The notes under the pieces were generated by a model, which searched no databases, was not told the origin of the DNA, and was given only the letters and a program-made list of their open reading frames with translations. Made by a program: the position numbers and the translations under genes. Positions 53,984 to 63,958 of a stretch of DNA of 64,000 nt are shown here, piece after piece. Source of the stretch: Roseibium sediminicola (GTDB lineage Bacteria > Pseudomonadota > Alphaproteobacteria > Rhizobiales > Stappiaceae); the NCBI RefSeq assembly GCF_023156505.1, contig NZ_JALNMJ010000010.1, positions 161,362 to 225,361 on the forward strand, read 5' to 3'. Positions within the stretch are counted from its first letter, which is position 1. Each line of letters begins with the position of its first letter.

Positions 53984-56931
53984 CGGCTCGGCGTTTGGAC
54001 ACGGGCGGCCGCATTGACCGTACCCGGCAGATCGACTTCCGATGGGACGGCAAGACGCTGACCGGCTTTGCCGGTGACACGCTCGCCTCCGCCCTGATGG
54101 CGAATGGCGAAAGCGTTCTCGGTCGCAGCTTCAAATATCACCGGCCGCGCGGGATCATGTCCGCCGGTGTCGAGGAATCCGGGGCCATCGTCACGGTCGG
54201 GGAAGGCGCACGCCGGGAGCCGAACGTCAAGGCGACGATGCAGGAGCTCTACGAGGGCCTGAGCGCCTCGGGCCAGAACGCCTGGCCGAATGTGCGTTTC
54301 GATCTTGGCGCGGTAAACGGTCTCTTCAGCCGCTTCTTTGCCGCCGGTTTCTACTACAAGACCTTCATGGGGCTGCCGCCGTTCGAATGGGGCCATGGCA
54401 CCGGCCTCTGGATGCAGTATGAGAAACTGATCCGCAAGGCCGCCGGCATGGGCACCGCTTCGCGCGAAGCCGATCCGGACACTTACGATCATGCCCACGG
54501 CTTTTGCGACTTGCTGGTGGTCGGATCCGGCCCGGCTGGTCTCAATGCGGCGCTGACCGCCGCCAAGGCCGGGCGCGACGTGCTCCTGGTCGAACAGGAT
54601 TTCGAGCTTGGCGGCGTCTACCTGAACGACCCGGAAGCCGAACAGCAGCGCCTCGATCTGGTCGAGGCTGTCCGCGCCGCCGGTGTCCGGATCATGACCC
54701 GCACCACCGCATTCGGCCTTTACGACGACGGCACCGCCGGTCTTCTTGAGAAAGTCACCGACCACCTCTCCCGCCCCGACCCTCACCTGCCGCGCCAGCG
54801 TTTCTGGACCGTCCGGGCCGGCGCAACCGTCCTGGCGACCGGCGCCCTGGAACGCTCCATCGCCTTTGATAACAATGACCGGCCCGGCGTCATGACGGCG
54901 GCGTCCGCCCAGGCCTATCTCAACCGTTTCGGCGTCCAGCCCGGCGAGCGGATCGTGATCGCCACAAACAATGACAGCGTCTACGGCACAGCGGCCGAAC
55001 TCGCCCAAGCCGGCGCAGAAGTCACGGTTGCCGATTACCGCAGGGAGCCATCCTCGGAAACACCAACAGGTGTCACGGTCCGCACCGGAATGGCACCGCT
55101 CAGCGCCATTGGAAAATCCGGACTGCAGGGCATCGAGCTTGCCCGCGAAGCCGGTACCAGCTGGCAGAAGGCGGAACGGCTCGACTGCGACCTGCTGCTG
55201 GTCTCCGGCGGCTGGTCACCGGTGGTGAACCTTTCCTCTCACCGCGGCGCCAAGCCGGTTTGGGACGCCAAAGAGGCCTGTTTCCTGCCCGGAGAGACAA
55301 GTGAGCCGATTTTCCATGCGGGGTCTTCCGCCGGCATCTGGACACGGGAGGCCTGCGAAGCCTCCGGTATTGCGGCCGCCAAAAAGGCCATGGGCCAGGC
55401 GGCGGATACCCTTGCCCCCGGTGGCTGGACGACGCCGATCACCCCGCTCTACGAGGTCCGTCTTCCGAACCGGCAGTCCAAGGCCTTTGTCGATTTCCAG
55501 CATGATGTGACCGGCGACGATGTCCGCCTCGCCCAGCAGGAAGGCTTTGTCTCGGTCGAGCACCTGAAGCGTTACACCACGCTTGGCATGGCGACCGACC
55601 AGGGCAAGATGGGCAATGTCATCGGCCTTGCCCTGATGGCCGAAGCGCTCGGCAAGGACATTCCCGATGTCGGCACCACCCGCTTCCGTCCGCCCTATAC
55701 GCCGGTCGCGATCAGCGCGCTGTCGGGCCGCAACGTCGCCCGCCACTTCAAGCCCCTGCGCCGGACACCGCTGCACGACTGGAACCTGCGCTACGGCGCG
55801 ACCATGACCGAAGCAGGCCTCTGGCACCGGCCCTGGTATTTCGCACGGCAAGGCGAAACCATTGCCGAGGCCTATGTGCGCGAGGCCGCGACCGTCCGTG
55901 AGACCGTCGGCATCTGCGATGTCAGTTCGCTCGGCAAGATCGCGGTGCAGGGCCCCGATGCGGCCGAATTTCTCAACCGGGTCTACACCAATGGCTTTGC
56001 CAAGCTGCCCGTCGGCAAGGCCCGTTACGGCATCATGCTGCGCGACGATGGCATGGTGATGGATGACGGCACCACCTGGCGGCTCGGCGAGACCGAATTC
56101 CTGACCACGACCACAACGGCCCAGGCTGGCAAGGTGATGGTCTGGTTCGACGAATTGCTGCAGACCCGCTGGCCCGATCTGAAGGTCCATGTCAGTTCTG
56201 TCTCGGACCAATGGGCGGGCGTTTCCATCGCGGGGCCGAAATCCCGCGAGACGATCGCCGCCTGTCTTGAGACGGGCGAGGACATTTCCAACGAGGCCCT
56301 GCCCTTCATGGGCGTTGCCCGGGTGCGGCTCAAAGGCGGCATCGACGCCCTGATTGCCCGGATCAGTTTCTCGGGGGAACGCGCCTACGAGCTTTATGTG
56401 CCGGCGGCATCCGGCGAAGCCATGATGGATCTCCTGTGGCCCACGGCGGAGGCCCTTGGCGGGTGCCTTTATGGCATGGAAGCGCTTGGCACGCTGCGGA
56501 TCGAGAAGGGTCATGTCACCGGTGTCGAACTGGACGGCCGTGTCACGATCGACGATGCCGGCCTCGGCAAAATGGCCTCGACCAAGAAGCCCTTCATCGG
56601 CAGCGCCTTGCGCCAGCGGCCGGAGCTCCTCAGGGAAGACCGCCCGCAGCTGGTCGGCATCTTCCCGAAGGACCGGAGCCAAAGGTTCAACGGCGGTTCG
56701 ATCCTGTGCCGGCCCGGAGACCCCGAAGGGTTTGGCGATGGCTGGATCACGGCGGTCACCCACTCGCCCGCCCTCGGCCACTGGATCGGCCTCGGCTACA
56801 TTGCCGGCGGCGTCGATGCCTGGCAGGGCACAGCCGTCCTTGCGAACGATCCGACCCGGTCCGGCGATGTCGAAGTGGAAATCGTGTCGCCCCATATGGT
56901 CGACCCGCAAGGAGTGAGAATGCATGGCTGA
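53980..56931 (+). CDS. soxA: sarcosine oxidase subunit alpha
   Basis: 983 residues from ATG 53980 (GGAGG upstream, ATGA overlap). In order: N-terminal 2Fe-2S-like fold without iron ligands (GFAGDTLASALMANGESVLG), NAD-binding Rossmann (LLVVGSGPAGLNAALTAAKA), and a C-terminal aminomethyltransferase (GcvT-like) region from about residue 600 that binds folate (LHDWNLRYGATMTEAGLWHR; GISDV-like ICDVSSLGKIAVQG). The folate site takes up formaldehyde from sarcosine oxidation. Overlaps soxG by eight bases. Confidence 0.92.
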   Translation: MTARRLDTGGRIDRTRQIDFRWDGKTLTGFAGDTLASALMANGESVLGRSFKYHRPRGIMSAGVEESGAIVTVGEGARREPNVKATMQELYEGLSASGQNAWPNVRFDLGAVNGLFSRFFAAGFYYKTFMGLPPFEWGHGTGLWMQYEKLIRKAAGMGTASREADPDTYDHAHGFCDLLVVGSGPAGLNAALTAAKAGRDVLLVEQDFELGGVYLNDPEAEQQRLDLVEAVRAAGVRIMTRTTAFGLYDDGTAGLLEKVTDHLSRPDPHLPRQRFWTVRAGATVLATGALERSIAFDNNDRPGVMTAASAQAYLNRFGVQPGERIVIATNNDSVYGTAAELAQAGAEVTVADYRREPSSETPTGVTVRTGMAPLSAIGKSGLQGIELAREAGTSWQKAERLDCDLLLVSGGWSPVVNLSSHRGAKPVWDAKEACFLPGETSEPIFHAGSSAGIWTREACEASGIAAAKKAMGQAADTLAPGGWTTPITPLYEVRLPNRQSKAFVDFQHDVTGDDVRLAQQEGFVSVEHLKRYTTLGMATDQGKMGNVIGLALMAEALGKDIPDVGTTRFRPPYTPVAISALSGRNVARHFKPLRRTPLHDWNLRYGATMTEAGLWHRPWYFARQGETIAEAYVREAATVRETVGICDVSSLGKIAVQGPDAAEFLNRVYTNGFAKLPVGKARYGIMLRDDGMVMDDGTTWRLGETEFLTTTTTAQAGKVMVWFDELLQTRWPDLKVHVSSVSDQWAGVSIAGPKSRETIAACLETGEDISNEALPFMGVARVRLKGGIDALIARISFSGERAYELYVPAASGEAMMDLLWPTAEALGGCLYGMEALGTLRIEKGHVTGVELDGRVTIDDAGLGKMASTKKPFIGSALRQRPELLREDRPQLVGIFPKDRSQRFNGGSILCRPGDPEGFGDGWITAVTHSPALGHWIGLGYIAGGVDAWQGTAVLANDPTRSGDVEVEIVSPHMVDPQGVRMHG

Positions 56932-57496
56932 GTTGATGTCCGCCCTGAAAGGCCATCTGACCCCGGGCCGTTATGGTCTGGAAGGCACCGCCGGCGTAAC
57001 CCTGTCCGAGGTTCATCCCTTCTCGCTGACGCAGATCGCCGCCTGGCCGGACAGCCTTCAGGCCGTCGGTCTGGAAGCTACCCTCCTTGCCGGCTGCGAC
57101 GCTGCCCCCACACCGGGTCAGGCGGCCCTTGGCCCCAACGGCACCCTGCTCCGGGTGGAACCGCTGAAATGGTGGCTGATCGGCCGGGACACGCCTCCCG
57201 ACCTGCCGTCTCTCCCCGCGGAGACCGGTGCCGTCCTCGACCTGTCGTCGTCCAGAACCTGGATCAGGCTCGGCGGAGCCAACGCAGCCGATCTCCTGAA
57301 CCGCTTTCTGCCGCTCAACCTCTCCGCGACGGCCTTCCCTGCCGGCTCCAGCGCCTCGACCGCCTTCCACCATATCGGCGTCACGCTCTGGCGAGACGAG
57401 GACGGCTTCAATCTCCTGCTCCCGCGCAGCTTCGCGGCATCGCTCTGGGAGATGCTGACGGAGAGCGCCGCGCAGTTTGGCACCGAGGTGGTTTAA
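56924..57496 (+). CDS. soxG: sarcosine oxidase subunit gamma
   Basis: 190 residues. GcvT-like small subunit: LLRVEPLKWWLIGRD, VLDLSSSRTWIRLGGANAAD and AFHHIGVTLWRDEDGFNLLL are the usual blocks. Last gene of the operon. The N-terminus overlaps soxA. Confidence 0.9.
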   Translation: MAELMSALKGHLTPGRYGLEGTAGVTLSEVHPFSLTQIAAWPDSLQAVGLEATLLAGCDAAPTPGQAALGPNGTLLRVEPLKWWLIGRDTPPDLPSLPAETGAVLDLSSSRTWIRLGGANAADLLNRFLPLNLSATAFPAGSSASTAFHHIGVTLWRDEDGFNLLLPRSFAASLWEMLTESAAQFGTEVV

Positions 57497-57606
57497 GCGG
57501 GCATGGCGAGCGCCTTCCCTTCTGAAGGAACTCGATTGACCGTTGCCAGCTATTTCCCAAGATAGACCGTTACCGAAACGCGGCTCACTGGGCCTACCGC
57601 ATAAAA

Positions 57607-57951
57607 TGTCCCGGTGCCCGCTACGGCAGTCGGCCCGCCGACATCATCAACGACGACAAGTCCACGTCGGGCATCATCGGAAACGGCGGCGGCGTCGACA
57701 GCCTGTATTTCGGCGAGAAGCTGCACAACATCGTCCTGGATCCTCAGGGAGACGATCTCTACATCTACTCGAAGAATGACGTGAACGACGACGGCATCGT
57801 CACCGACTACATCATCATCGAGGATCACTTCTCCAATCCCGACAATACGCTGGAAAAACTCCATTTCCAGAACGATACCGGCGGGTGGTCGTGGCAGGAT
57901 CTGAACCAGGATCTGGCGGACTATCTCCATTACCCCGACGCGGTCCTCTGA
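57607..57951 (+). pseudogene. C-terminal remnant of an RTX/hemolysin-type calcium-binding protein
   Basis: The frame ending at TGA 57949 reads IINDDKSTSGIIGNGGGVDS, LYFGEKLHNIVLDPQGDDLY, and FSNPDNTLEKLHFQNDTGGW. This looks like the linker and last strand after RTX repeats, where the usual end is V-E-x-L-x-F. The frame has no start codon: it is open only back to 57526. So this is a truncated remnant. No type I secretion genes are nearby. Confidence 0.6.
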
Positions 57952-58093
57952 CAGCGCCGTTCTTTGCCGCCCGGCAGAAAATTCCGCACAACTGCTTTAA
58001 AAGCCGTCACCTGGTCCGCGGATTTCCTGAATGAATTGAACGGAATGAGATTTTCTTCCCGCCTTGGTTGAAATCCGCCTCAGGAGCACAACC

Positions 58094-58981
58094 ATGCCAC
58101 CCATCCTCCCTGCCGGGGTCAATCACTGGGTGCCCCCCGGCAAGCCAGCCGGACAGGACACGACAGGCCTTCAGGACCAGCGCACAAACGCGCCGGCGGC
58201 ACAGCCGCCGGCCGCCGATGCGGCACCGGTCACGCAGCCGACCACCGTTGCCTCGAAAACAACCGACCCTGCGACGGAAGCGAAAGCCGCGGCCAGCACC
58301 CGGGCGGCGCTGGCCGCCCAGGAGGAGGCACAGGGACGACCGAAAGACGAGGAACCGGCCTGGCTACAAACAGCCCGCCAGACCATCTCCAAGTATCTTT
58401 GGGACGACCGGATGAAACACCCCGACAATCCGGTAGCCTCCTATCCACCCGGCACGGATCCCGCATCCATTCCCTATTTCACCGATCCGGCATACGCCGC
58501 CGATTTTTCCGCCAACATCTATTCCGACGGCTCGATCTACATCGTCACCTCGCACAGGGTCTTTGGCTGGGATATCGTGCAAAACGGTCTGTCCGACACC
58601 CGCCAGGTCCTGGACGGAACCGAGGCCGGCTTCCAGCGCTATGTGAGCAATTTCGAAGAAACGCAATCGGCAAACGCGGAGGCCAGACAGGCGGCCGCCC
58701 CGTCGCGGCAAAACGCCTTGGCGGCGGACCGATACGAGCTCTATTTCCTTGACGACACCAAAGGCGCCGCCCTTCTTGAAAAGGATGGCGAGACCGTTGG
58801 CATTGTCTATGAGGACGGCAGGTTGAATGTCATCGACGCGTTCAGCGACAAGGCCCAGGAGCTGCAGACCTCCGCCAACTGGCGGGATGTCGCCACCCAG
58901 GCAGCAGAGCGCTTCGGTGCGAAGATCACCTTGGCCCCGGCCTTCGCAGACGCCGGAACACCCGTTTGGGAGCATGCCTGA
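58094..58981 (+). CDS. hypothetical protein with Ala/Pro-rich N-terminus
   Basis: 295 residues from ATG 58094 (AGGAGC six bases upstream). Residues 1-90 are low-complexity (A, P, T, Q, then E/K). From about 95: WLQTARQTISKYLWDDRMKH, YPPGTDPASIPYFTDPAYAA, then a helical middle, and a C-terminal LQTSANWRDVATQAAERFGA. No signal peptide. I do not recognise the family. Flanked by gene remnants. Confidence 0.55.
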   Translation: MPPILPAGVNHWVPPGKPAGQDTTGLQDQRTNAPAAQPPAADAAPVTQPTTVASKTTDPATEAKAAASTRAALAAQEEAQGRPKDEEPAWLQTARQTISKYLWDDRMKHPDNPVASYPPGTDPASIPYFTDPAYAADFSANIYSDGSIYIVTSHRVFGWDIVQNGLSDTRQVLDGTEAGFQRYVSNFEETQSANAEARQAAAPSRQNALAADRYELYFLDDTKGAALLEKDGETVGIVYEDGRLNVIDAFSDKAQELQTSANWRDVATQAAERFGAKITLAPAFADAGTPVWEHA

Positions 58982-59085
58982 CGGAAAGGTCGGGCACACC
59001 GCAGACAGGCCCCCGCCGGCAATCTCTCCCATCCGGACGATCTCCAGCACGCGGGGGCCGACATCGCCGCGCGTTCCGCCTTGAA

Positions 59086-59457
59086 GGTCATGAAGCTGGC
59101 GGAGAGACCTGGCGCCGCGTTGCCGATCAACTCCGCGGCAGGTGGCCCAAACTCGCCGATCTCATGAACGACAGCGAACACGATGTCCTGGCCTACATGG
59201 CCTTCCCCCGCCAGCACCGCACAAAACTTCACAGCACGAACCCCATCGAACGGCTGAACAAGGAAGTCAAACGCCGGGCCGATGTCGTGGGCATCTTTCC
59301 AAACGAGGAATCCATCATGCGCCTGATCGGCGCCGTCTTGTTCGAACAGAACGACGAATGGCAAACTGCGAGCCGCTATATGATGGTCGAAGCCTTTGCC
59401 GAAATCGACGCACAGGAGACCGATCCCATCCTCTCAATCTCAAACAAGGCAGCCTGA
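59086..59457 (+). pseudogene. C-terminal fragment of an IS256-family transposase
   Basis: GGETWRRVADQLRGRWPKLA, HDVLAYMAFPRQHRTKLHST, NPIERLNKEVKRRADVVGIF and PNEESIMRLIGAVLFEQNDE are the C-terminal third of a mutator-type transposase. The catalytic N-terminal part is absent and the upstream frame is unrelated, so the element is dead. Confidence 0.85.
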
Positions 59458-59508
59458 TTATGACCTCAGGCCATCCGGAAAATTACACCACATTGACGGA
59501 CGTGACCC

Positions 59509-60255
59509 TCAAAACAACTTCCATCCTGTGTCATTGACCTTTTGGATTATTCCGTCCTGCTTCAAATGTTGGATTGTGGTGTTGGCTGATTGGATCAGCC
59601 TTTTTCCCTTTTCGTTGTCACGGCAAACGAAAGTCACTTTCGACATCGCCAGAGGCGCCGACTGATCAAACTCGGGTCTTTCAAAACCATTTTCGTCGGC
59701 CGATAGAAACATGTCCGGCATCCATCCGATGATGGCGTCCACTCGCCCCAGAGCCAGCATCCTCAATTTGGCTTCCTGGGTACTAACTTTGAACGTTCTC
59801 ACATTCAGCCGGCGCAGTTCCTCTTCTAGGTTGCTACCGGCCAGGATCGCAACAGACTTGCCGCTCAGCGACTTCAGGCCGGATAGCCTTTGGTCACCGC
59901 GTCGAGTGAACACAAATTGTTGCGTCAAAAGAACCTGACCGCTCTCAAGGAGGGGATCTGTATCTGTGTCGAAACTGCTCAGAAGGTTCTTATCCATGCC
60001 AAACAAGCAGTCGGCGCTGCCATTTGACATCGCGACGAGGGCTCTTTTGAGCGGCACCGCCGTATAGGAATATTTCCCGTCTCCCGCCCCTAGTATGGTT
60101 CGTGCGAGTTTCGGATATAAACCTGTTCCGTCGGCGGACTGCAGACCGACACCGAGTATCGGTGCAACGATCTTGATTTCATCGCTCGTCGCAACTGGCG
60201 AGAACGCCCCGATGCCAATGAGAACAGCGAGGGCTCTTACGACATTTCTCATCAT
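59509..60255 (-). CDS. periplasmic solute-binding protein, family 3 type
   Basis: 248 residues; a second ATG three bases in is equally possible. Signal peptide NVVRALAVLIGIGAFSPVAT. Fold hints: AVPLKRALVAMSNGSADCLF, SLSGKSVAILAGSNLEEELR, LALGRVDAIIGWMPDMFLSA. It lacks partner permeases, so it may be a stand-alone sensor-binding protein. Base composition is lower in GC than most of the window, as for the next gene. Confidence 0.7.
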   Translation of the reverse strand: MMRNVVRALAVLIGIGAFSPVATSDEIKIVAPILGVGLQSADGTGLYPKLARTILGAGDGKYSYTAVPLKRALVAMSNGSADCLFGMDKNLLSSFDTDTDPLLESGQVLLTQQFVFTRRGDQRLSGLKSLSGKSVAILAGSNLEEELRRLNVRTFKVSTQEAKLRMLALGRVDAIIGWMPDMFLSADENGFERPEFDQSAPLAMSKVTFVCRDNEKGKRLIQSANTTIQHLKQDGIIQKVNDTGWKLF

Positions 60256-60901
60256 TTCGAAGTTATGGCTTGCCTCTCAGGCAACGCGCACCGATTTCAT
60301 CTCGATTTTTGTCATTGCTGAATCGGCGCTCATGTTGAATGAGTGAGAAATAGTAGTTGATTGTGTCTTTTTGAGGCCTCCCAAAAAAAACGAAAGTATT
60401 GGTAAATAAATACACTCATACGCACAAATACCAGGACACATAGTTATTGCTTGCAGGAGAAGACAATTTATCCAACCCAAGGCTTTGCTCCTCGGCATGC
60501 CGCCGCGGCTAAAGACACGAATGAGTCCCGCGGCCAAGCCCGCTACGAATGTGAACCTTTAGCCATCACTTCAGATGAATTCAGTATAGTGGTTTGCAGG
60601 CAGGAAGACGTAAGTGACTTGTGGGTGATCGGCAGGCTGCTGTTCTGGTATTTGATTGAATGAAGCATGATGTTTGCAACACAGGATTTATTGGCTAGCT
60701 GGGTTTCAAAAACAGCCTGCAGCAGGCACGTCTTATTAAAGACAGATCTTTAGTGCGACGTGCTGCCAAAGCTCCTTGCTTGGCTCATCCGACACCGCGA
60801 TTCCTTCAAAGCGTCTGATTTTGTGAAGCAATCCGTTTTCGAATTTTTTATTTTTCTCCCCTAGAGTAACTTGCGATTTTTATCGTAAGATCAGCTGGAT
60901 A
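60256..60901. other. AT-rich divergent intergenic region
   Basis: About 645 bases between the leftward binding protein and the rightward diguanylate cyclase. Clearly AT-richer than the left part of the window. No supported gene, repeat or RNA. Confidence 0.5.
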
Positions 60902-62647
60902 GTGACCAGAATGCCATTTGGAAAGGCACTCTCTCTCTTTAAGAACGCCAGAGACCGAACGAGTCTTCGCCAGCAAATTACATTTCTGGCTGTCAGCTTT
61001 TGTATTCTTTCCGCTTCCGCTGCCACAATCGGTGCCTACGTAGTTGCGAGGAATGAAAGCCTTCGCGAGAGCCGTTGGGATTTGACGCTGATAGCGCGCA
61101 ATCTGACACAGCGACTGGACCAAACCGTATTCGAGCGCCACAGGGAAATAGGCAGCGTCTCCAACAGAGTGGTGATGCGGTCCAAATGGACCACCGACAC
61201 CGCCACTGTCCGCGCGACGCTAGATCAGTTGCAAAACAGTGTTTCACAATACGCTTGGATCGGTTTCATCGCTCCCGACGGAACAGTTCTTGCCGCCACG
61301 GAGGGGCTTCTTGAAGGCACTTCAGTTTCCGGAAGGGCCTGGTTCGTCAACGCCTTAGAGGCTTCACCCTCAACCATGGTGGACGAGTTTCCAACCAAGC
61401 TTGGCAACCACTCTCCACACATACCAACCAAAACGCCCTTGAACCGATTTGTCGTAACAGCATCTCCCATTAGAAGCGACGATGGCGAAGTAATCGGCGT
61501 GCTGGGGGCTCGATTGAACTGGTCTTGGGCGAAACATGCGTTGCATGAGGTGCTTGAAGGCAACACAGGCGAGGATGCCCTGGAGCTGCTTGTTTTCGAC
61601 AAAAACAACATGTTCCTGTTTGGCAGTGTCCCTGGTGGGGCGCCTCGCTTTGACAGCAGTGATACCAACATGCTGACAGCGGTTGTTGCGACTGCCGGCC
61701 AGAGTGACTTTCCAGGACTGGGCTGGAAAGTGGTGGCACGCCAACCCCGGTCCGTCGTTTCAGTTACTTTGACAGGCTTGTTGTTTCACATTTTTCTTGT
61801 TGGACTTGGTGTGAGCTTACTCGCTGCGCTATTCGCCTGGCTGATTTCACGCTCCGTATCACGCCCCCTGATCGGTCTGATTGAAGCGCTTGACGGCATT
61901 GGCCGTGCAGATGGCGACAACAACGTGGCGCGCCAGCACGGCTCCCGAGAGATTCTGCAATTGTCCGCGTCCATTCGGTCCTTGTTGCGCCGCATCGACA
62001 GCGCCGAAGAGGTCCAGCGGGATTCCACGAGCAAGTTCCAGCAAATGCAAGGCCTGATCAGCAAGCAGCTCAGAATGAGCGAAGAACGCAACAGACAGCT
62101 GGGCGCCGATATTGTGAACCTGAAAACCCTGGCGGAGCTTGACCCTCTATCGGGCCTACAGAATAGACGCGCTTTTCAGCCTTTCGCGGAAGATGCTTGG
62201 GCGGCTTTCAGACGCCATAAACGGGCTTACAGCATCCTGATGATTGATGCGGACTACTTCAAAATGGTGAATGATCGTTTCGGCCACCGAGCAGGCGATG
62301 ATGTTATTCGGCAGATCGGCAGGGTTATATCGGGAGAAGTTCGCGCGACGGACAAGGCTGCAAGATATGGGGGAGAAGAATTTATTGTTCTGCTCAGGGA
62401 GAATGACGCCGGCGGCGCCCTGGTGCTGGCAGAACGGATTCGAAAGAGGGTCGAGGACCTGTCGATACCATTCGCCGGAGAGGAGATTTCGATTACCGTC
62501 AGCATCGGTGTGGCGCAAGTCTTGGCAGAAGACCGCGATTTCGAAGACACCATAGCGCGCGCAGACCGGGCCCTCTACAGTGCCAAGTCCTCGGGACGTA
62601 ACCAGGTCAGCATCGACGACCCTGTTAGCAAAATTCAATCCGCGTAA
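60902..62647 (+). CDS. membrane diguanylate cyclase with periplasmic sensor and HAMP
   Basis: 581 residues from GTG 60902, or 578 from ATG 60911. Membrane helix about 20-45, a dCache-like periplasmic domain (VRATLDQLQNSVSQYAWIGF; GVLGARLNWSWAKHAL), second helix (LLFHIFLVGLGVSLLAALFA), HAMP, coiled linker, then the GGDEF domain: ELDPLSGLQNRRAF, IDADYFKMVNDRFGHRAGDD, active site RYGGEEFIVLLRE. RATD five residues before GGEEF is an intact inhibitory I-site. Likely active in c-di-GMP synthesis. It may pair with the divergent binding protein as a sensing unit (inference). Confidence 0.88.
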   Translation: MTRMPFGKALSLFKNARDRTSLRQQITFLAVSFCILSASAATIGAYVVARNESLRESRWDLTLIARNLTQRLDQTVFERHREIGSVSNRVVMRSKWTTDTATVRATLDQLQNSVSQYAWIGFIAPDGTVLAATEGLLEGTSVSGRAWFVNALEASPSTMVDEFPTKLGNHSPHIPTKTPLNRFVVTASPIRSDDGEVIGVLGARLNWSWAKHALHEVLEGNTGEDALELLVFDKNNMFLFGSVPGGAPRFDSSDTNMLTAVVATAGQSDFPGLGWKVVARQPRSVVSVTLTGLLFHIFLVGLGVSLLAALFAWLISRSVSRPLIGLIEALDGIGRADGDNNVARQHGSREILQLSASIRSLLRRIDSAEEVQRDSTSKFQQMQGLISKQLRMSEERNRQLGADIVNLKTLAELDPLSGLQNRRAFQPFAEDAWAAFRRHKRAYSILMIDADYFKMVNDRFGHRAGDDVIRQIGRVISGEVRATDKAARYGGEEFIVLLRENDAGGALVLAERIRKRVEDLSIPFAGEEISITVSIGVAQVLAEDRDFEDTIARADRALYSAKSSGRNQVSIDDPVSKIQSA

Positions 62648-62726
62648 TTATTTGTCCAAAACAGTTTTCGCGGCTGTGAACCGCCCCGGGTTTACCGGAG
62701 AGTAAAACTCTCACAGGATACCCGTT

Positions 62727-63059
62727 ATGGATCAGAAGACAGTTCCCCCGAGATATACAGCTGAGTTCCGCGAACGTGGCGTTCGGCTTTTTCGAGACCA
62801 CCGCAACGACTATGACAGCGACAACGCCGCCTATCGTGCCATAGCGTCGAAGCTCGGTTGCTCCAAGGACAGTCTGCGTGCGTGGTGTGTCCAGGCGGCG
62901 CGTGATGCAGGAGAACGAGCAGGCCCGACGAGCGAGGACAAGGCGCGGATCAAGGCTCTTGAGCGGGAGAACCGGGAGCTTCGCCAGGCCAACGAGATCC
63001 TGAAGAAGGCGTCTGCTTATTTTGCCCAAGCGGAGCTCGACCGCCCGTTCCGCAAATGA
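62727..63059 (+). CDS. IS3-family transposase OrfA
   Basis: 110 residues. N-terminal HTH (YTAEFRERGVRLFRDHRNDY; IASKLGCSKDSLRAWC) and a leucine-zipper-like tail (IKALERENRELRQANEILKK), as in IS3 OrfA proteins. Its stop overlaps the OrfB start (ATGA), so OrfB may be made by coupling or by frameshifting. Confidence 0.9.
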   Translation: MDQKTVPPRYTAEFRERGVRLFRDHRNDYDSDNAAYRAIASKLGCSKDSLRAWCVQAARDAGERAGPTSEDKARIKALERENRELRQANEILKKASAYFAQAELDRPFRK

Positions 63060-63958
63060 TCGCGTTCATCGAAGAGTACCGTGAAGCCTTTGGGGTCGAG
63101 CCGATCTGCCGCGTTTTGCCGATCGCCTCATCGAGCTACTATTCGCATGCCGCTGCTGCCCGTGATCCGGATCTGGCTTCGGCCCGCGCGAAGACGGATG
63201 CCGCAGATGCCCAGGAGATCCTGCGCGTCCATGAGATGAGCAAGGGGCGCTACGGAGCCCGCAAGATTTGGCGTCAACTGCACCGCGAGGGCTGGGACAT
63301 TGCCCGCTGCACCGTGGAGCGCTTGATGAAGGGGCTTGGCTTGCAAGGCGTCACGCGTGGCAAGAAAAAGACAACAACACCGGATCCGGCCACGCCTTGT
63401 CCACTGGACAAGGTCAACCGGAACTTCACGGCCACAGCCCCGAACCAGCTCTGGGTTTCGGATTTCACCTATTGTTCGACATGGCGGGGAATGGTCTATG
63501 TGGCCTTCGTCATCGACGTCTTTGCCCGCAAAATCGTTGGCTGGCGGGTCTCCACCTCCATGTCCACAAGCTTTGTGCTCGATGCCTTGAACCAGGCCAT
63601 CTGCCAAAGGCGCCAGAACCAGGCCGGTGGGCTGATCCATCACTCCGACCGGGGCAGCCAATATCTGTCGATCCGCTACTCGGAACGGCTGGCGGAGACC
63701 GGCATCGACGCGTCGGTCGGAAGCGTTGGCGACAGCTATGACAACGCTCTGGCCGAAAACATCATCGGTCTGTTCAAGACGGAAGTCATCAACCTGTTCG
63801 GCCCATGGAAATCAGCGGGCCAGATCGAATGGGAGACCCTGAAATGGGTCTCTTGGTACAACACCGAGCGGCTCCACAGCGCAATCGGATACTCAACCCC
63901 ATGCGAAGCCGAGGAGGCCTTCTTTCGAAACCTAAGCGCCCTTGATAAGGTTGCCTAA
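63056..63958 (+). CDS. IS3-family transposase OrfB (DDE integrase)
   Basis: 300 residues. HTH-like N-terminus (SKGRYGARKIWRQLHREGWD), then the rve core: first Asp in NQLWVSDFTYCSTWRGMVYV, second in GLIHHSDRGSQYLSIRYSER, and Glu in NALAENIIGLFKTEVINLFG, giving a complete DDE triad. Probably active. Confidence 0.92.
   Translation: MIAFIEEYREAFGVEPICRVLPIASSSYYSHAAAARDPDLASARAKTDAADAQEILRVHEMSKGRYGARKIWRQLHREGWDIARCTVERLMKGLGLQGVTRGKKKTTTPDPATPCPLDKVNRNFTATAPNQLWVSDFTYCSTWRGMVYVAFVIDVFARKIVGWRVSTSMSTSFVLDALNQAICQRRQNQAGGLIHHSDRGSQYLSIRYSERLAETGIDASVGSVGDSYDNALAENIIGLFKTEVINLFGPWKSAGQIEWETLKWVSWYNTERLHSAIGYSTPCEAEEAFFRNLSALDKVA

Noticed and set aside
57550..57930. Antisense 126-codon frame over the RTX remnant
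   Set aside because: Valine/aspartate pattern typical of an antisense shadow; no family features, no ribosome-binding site.
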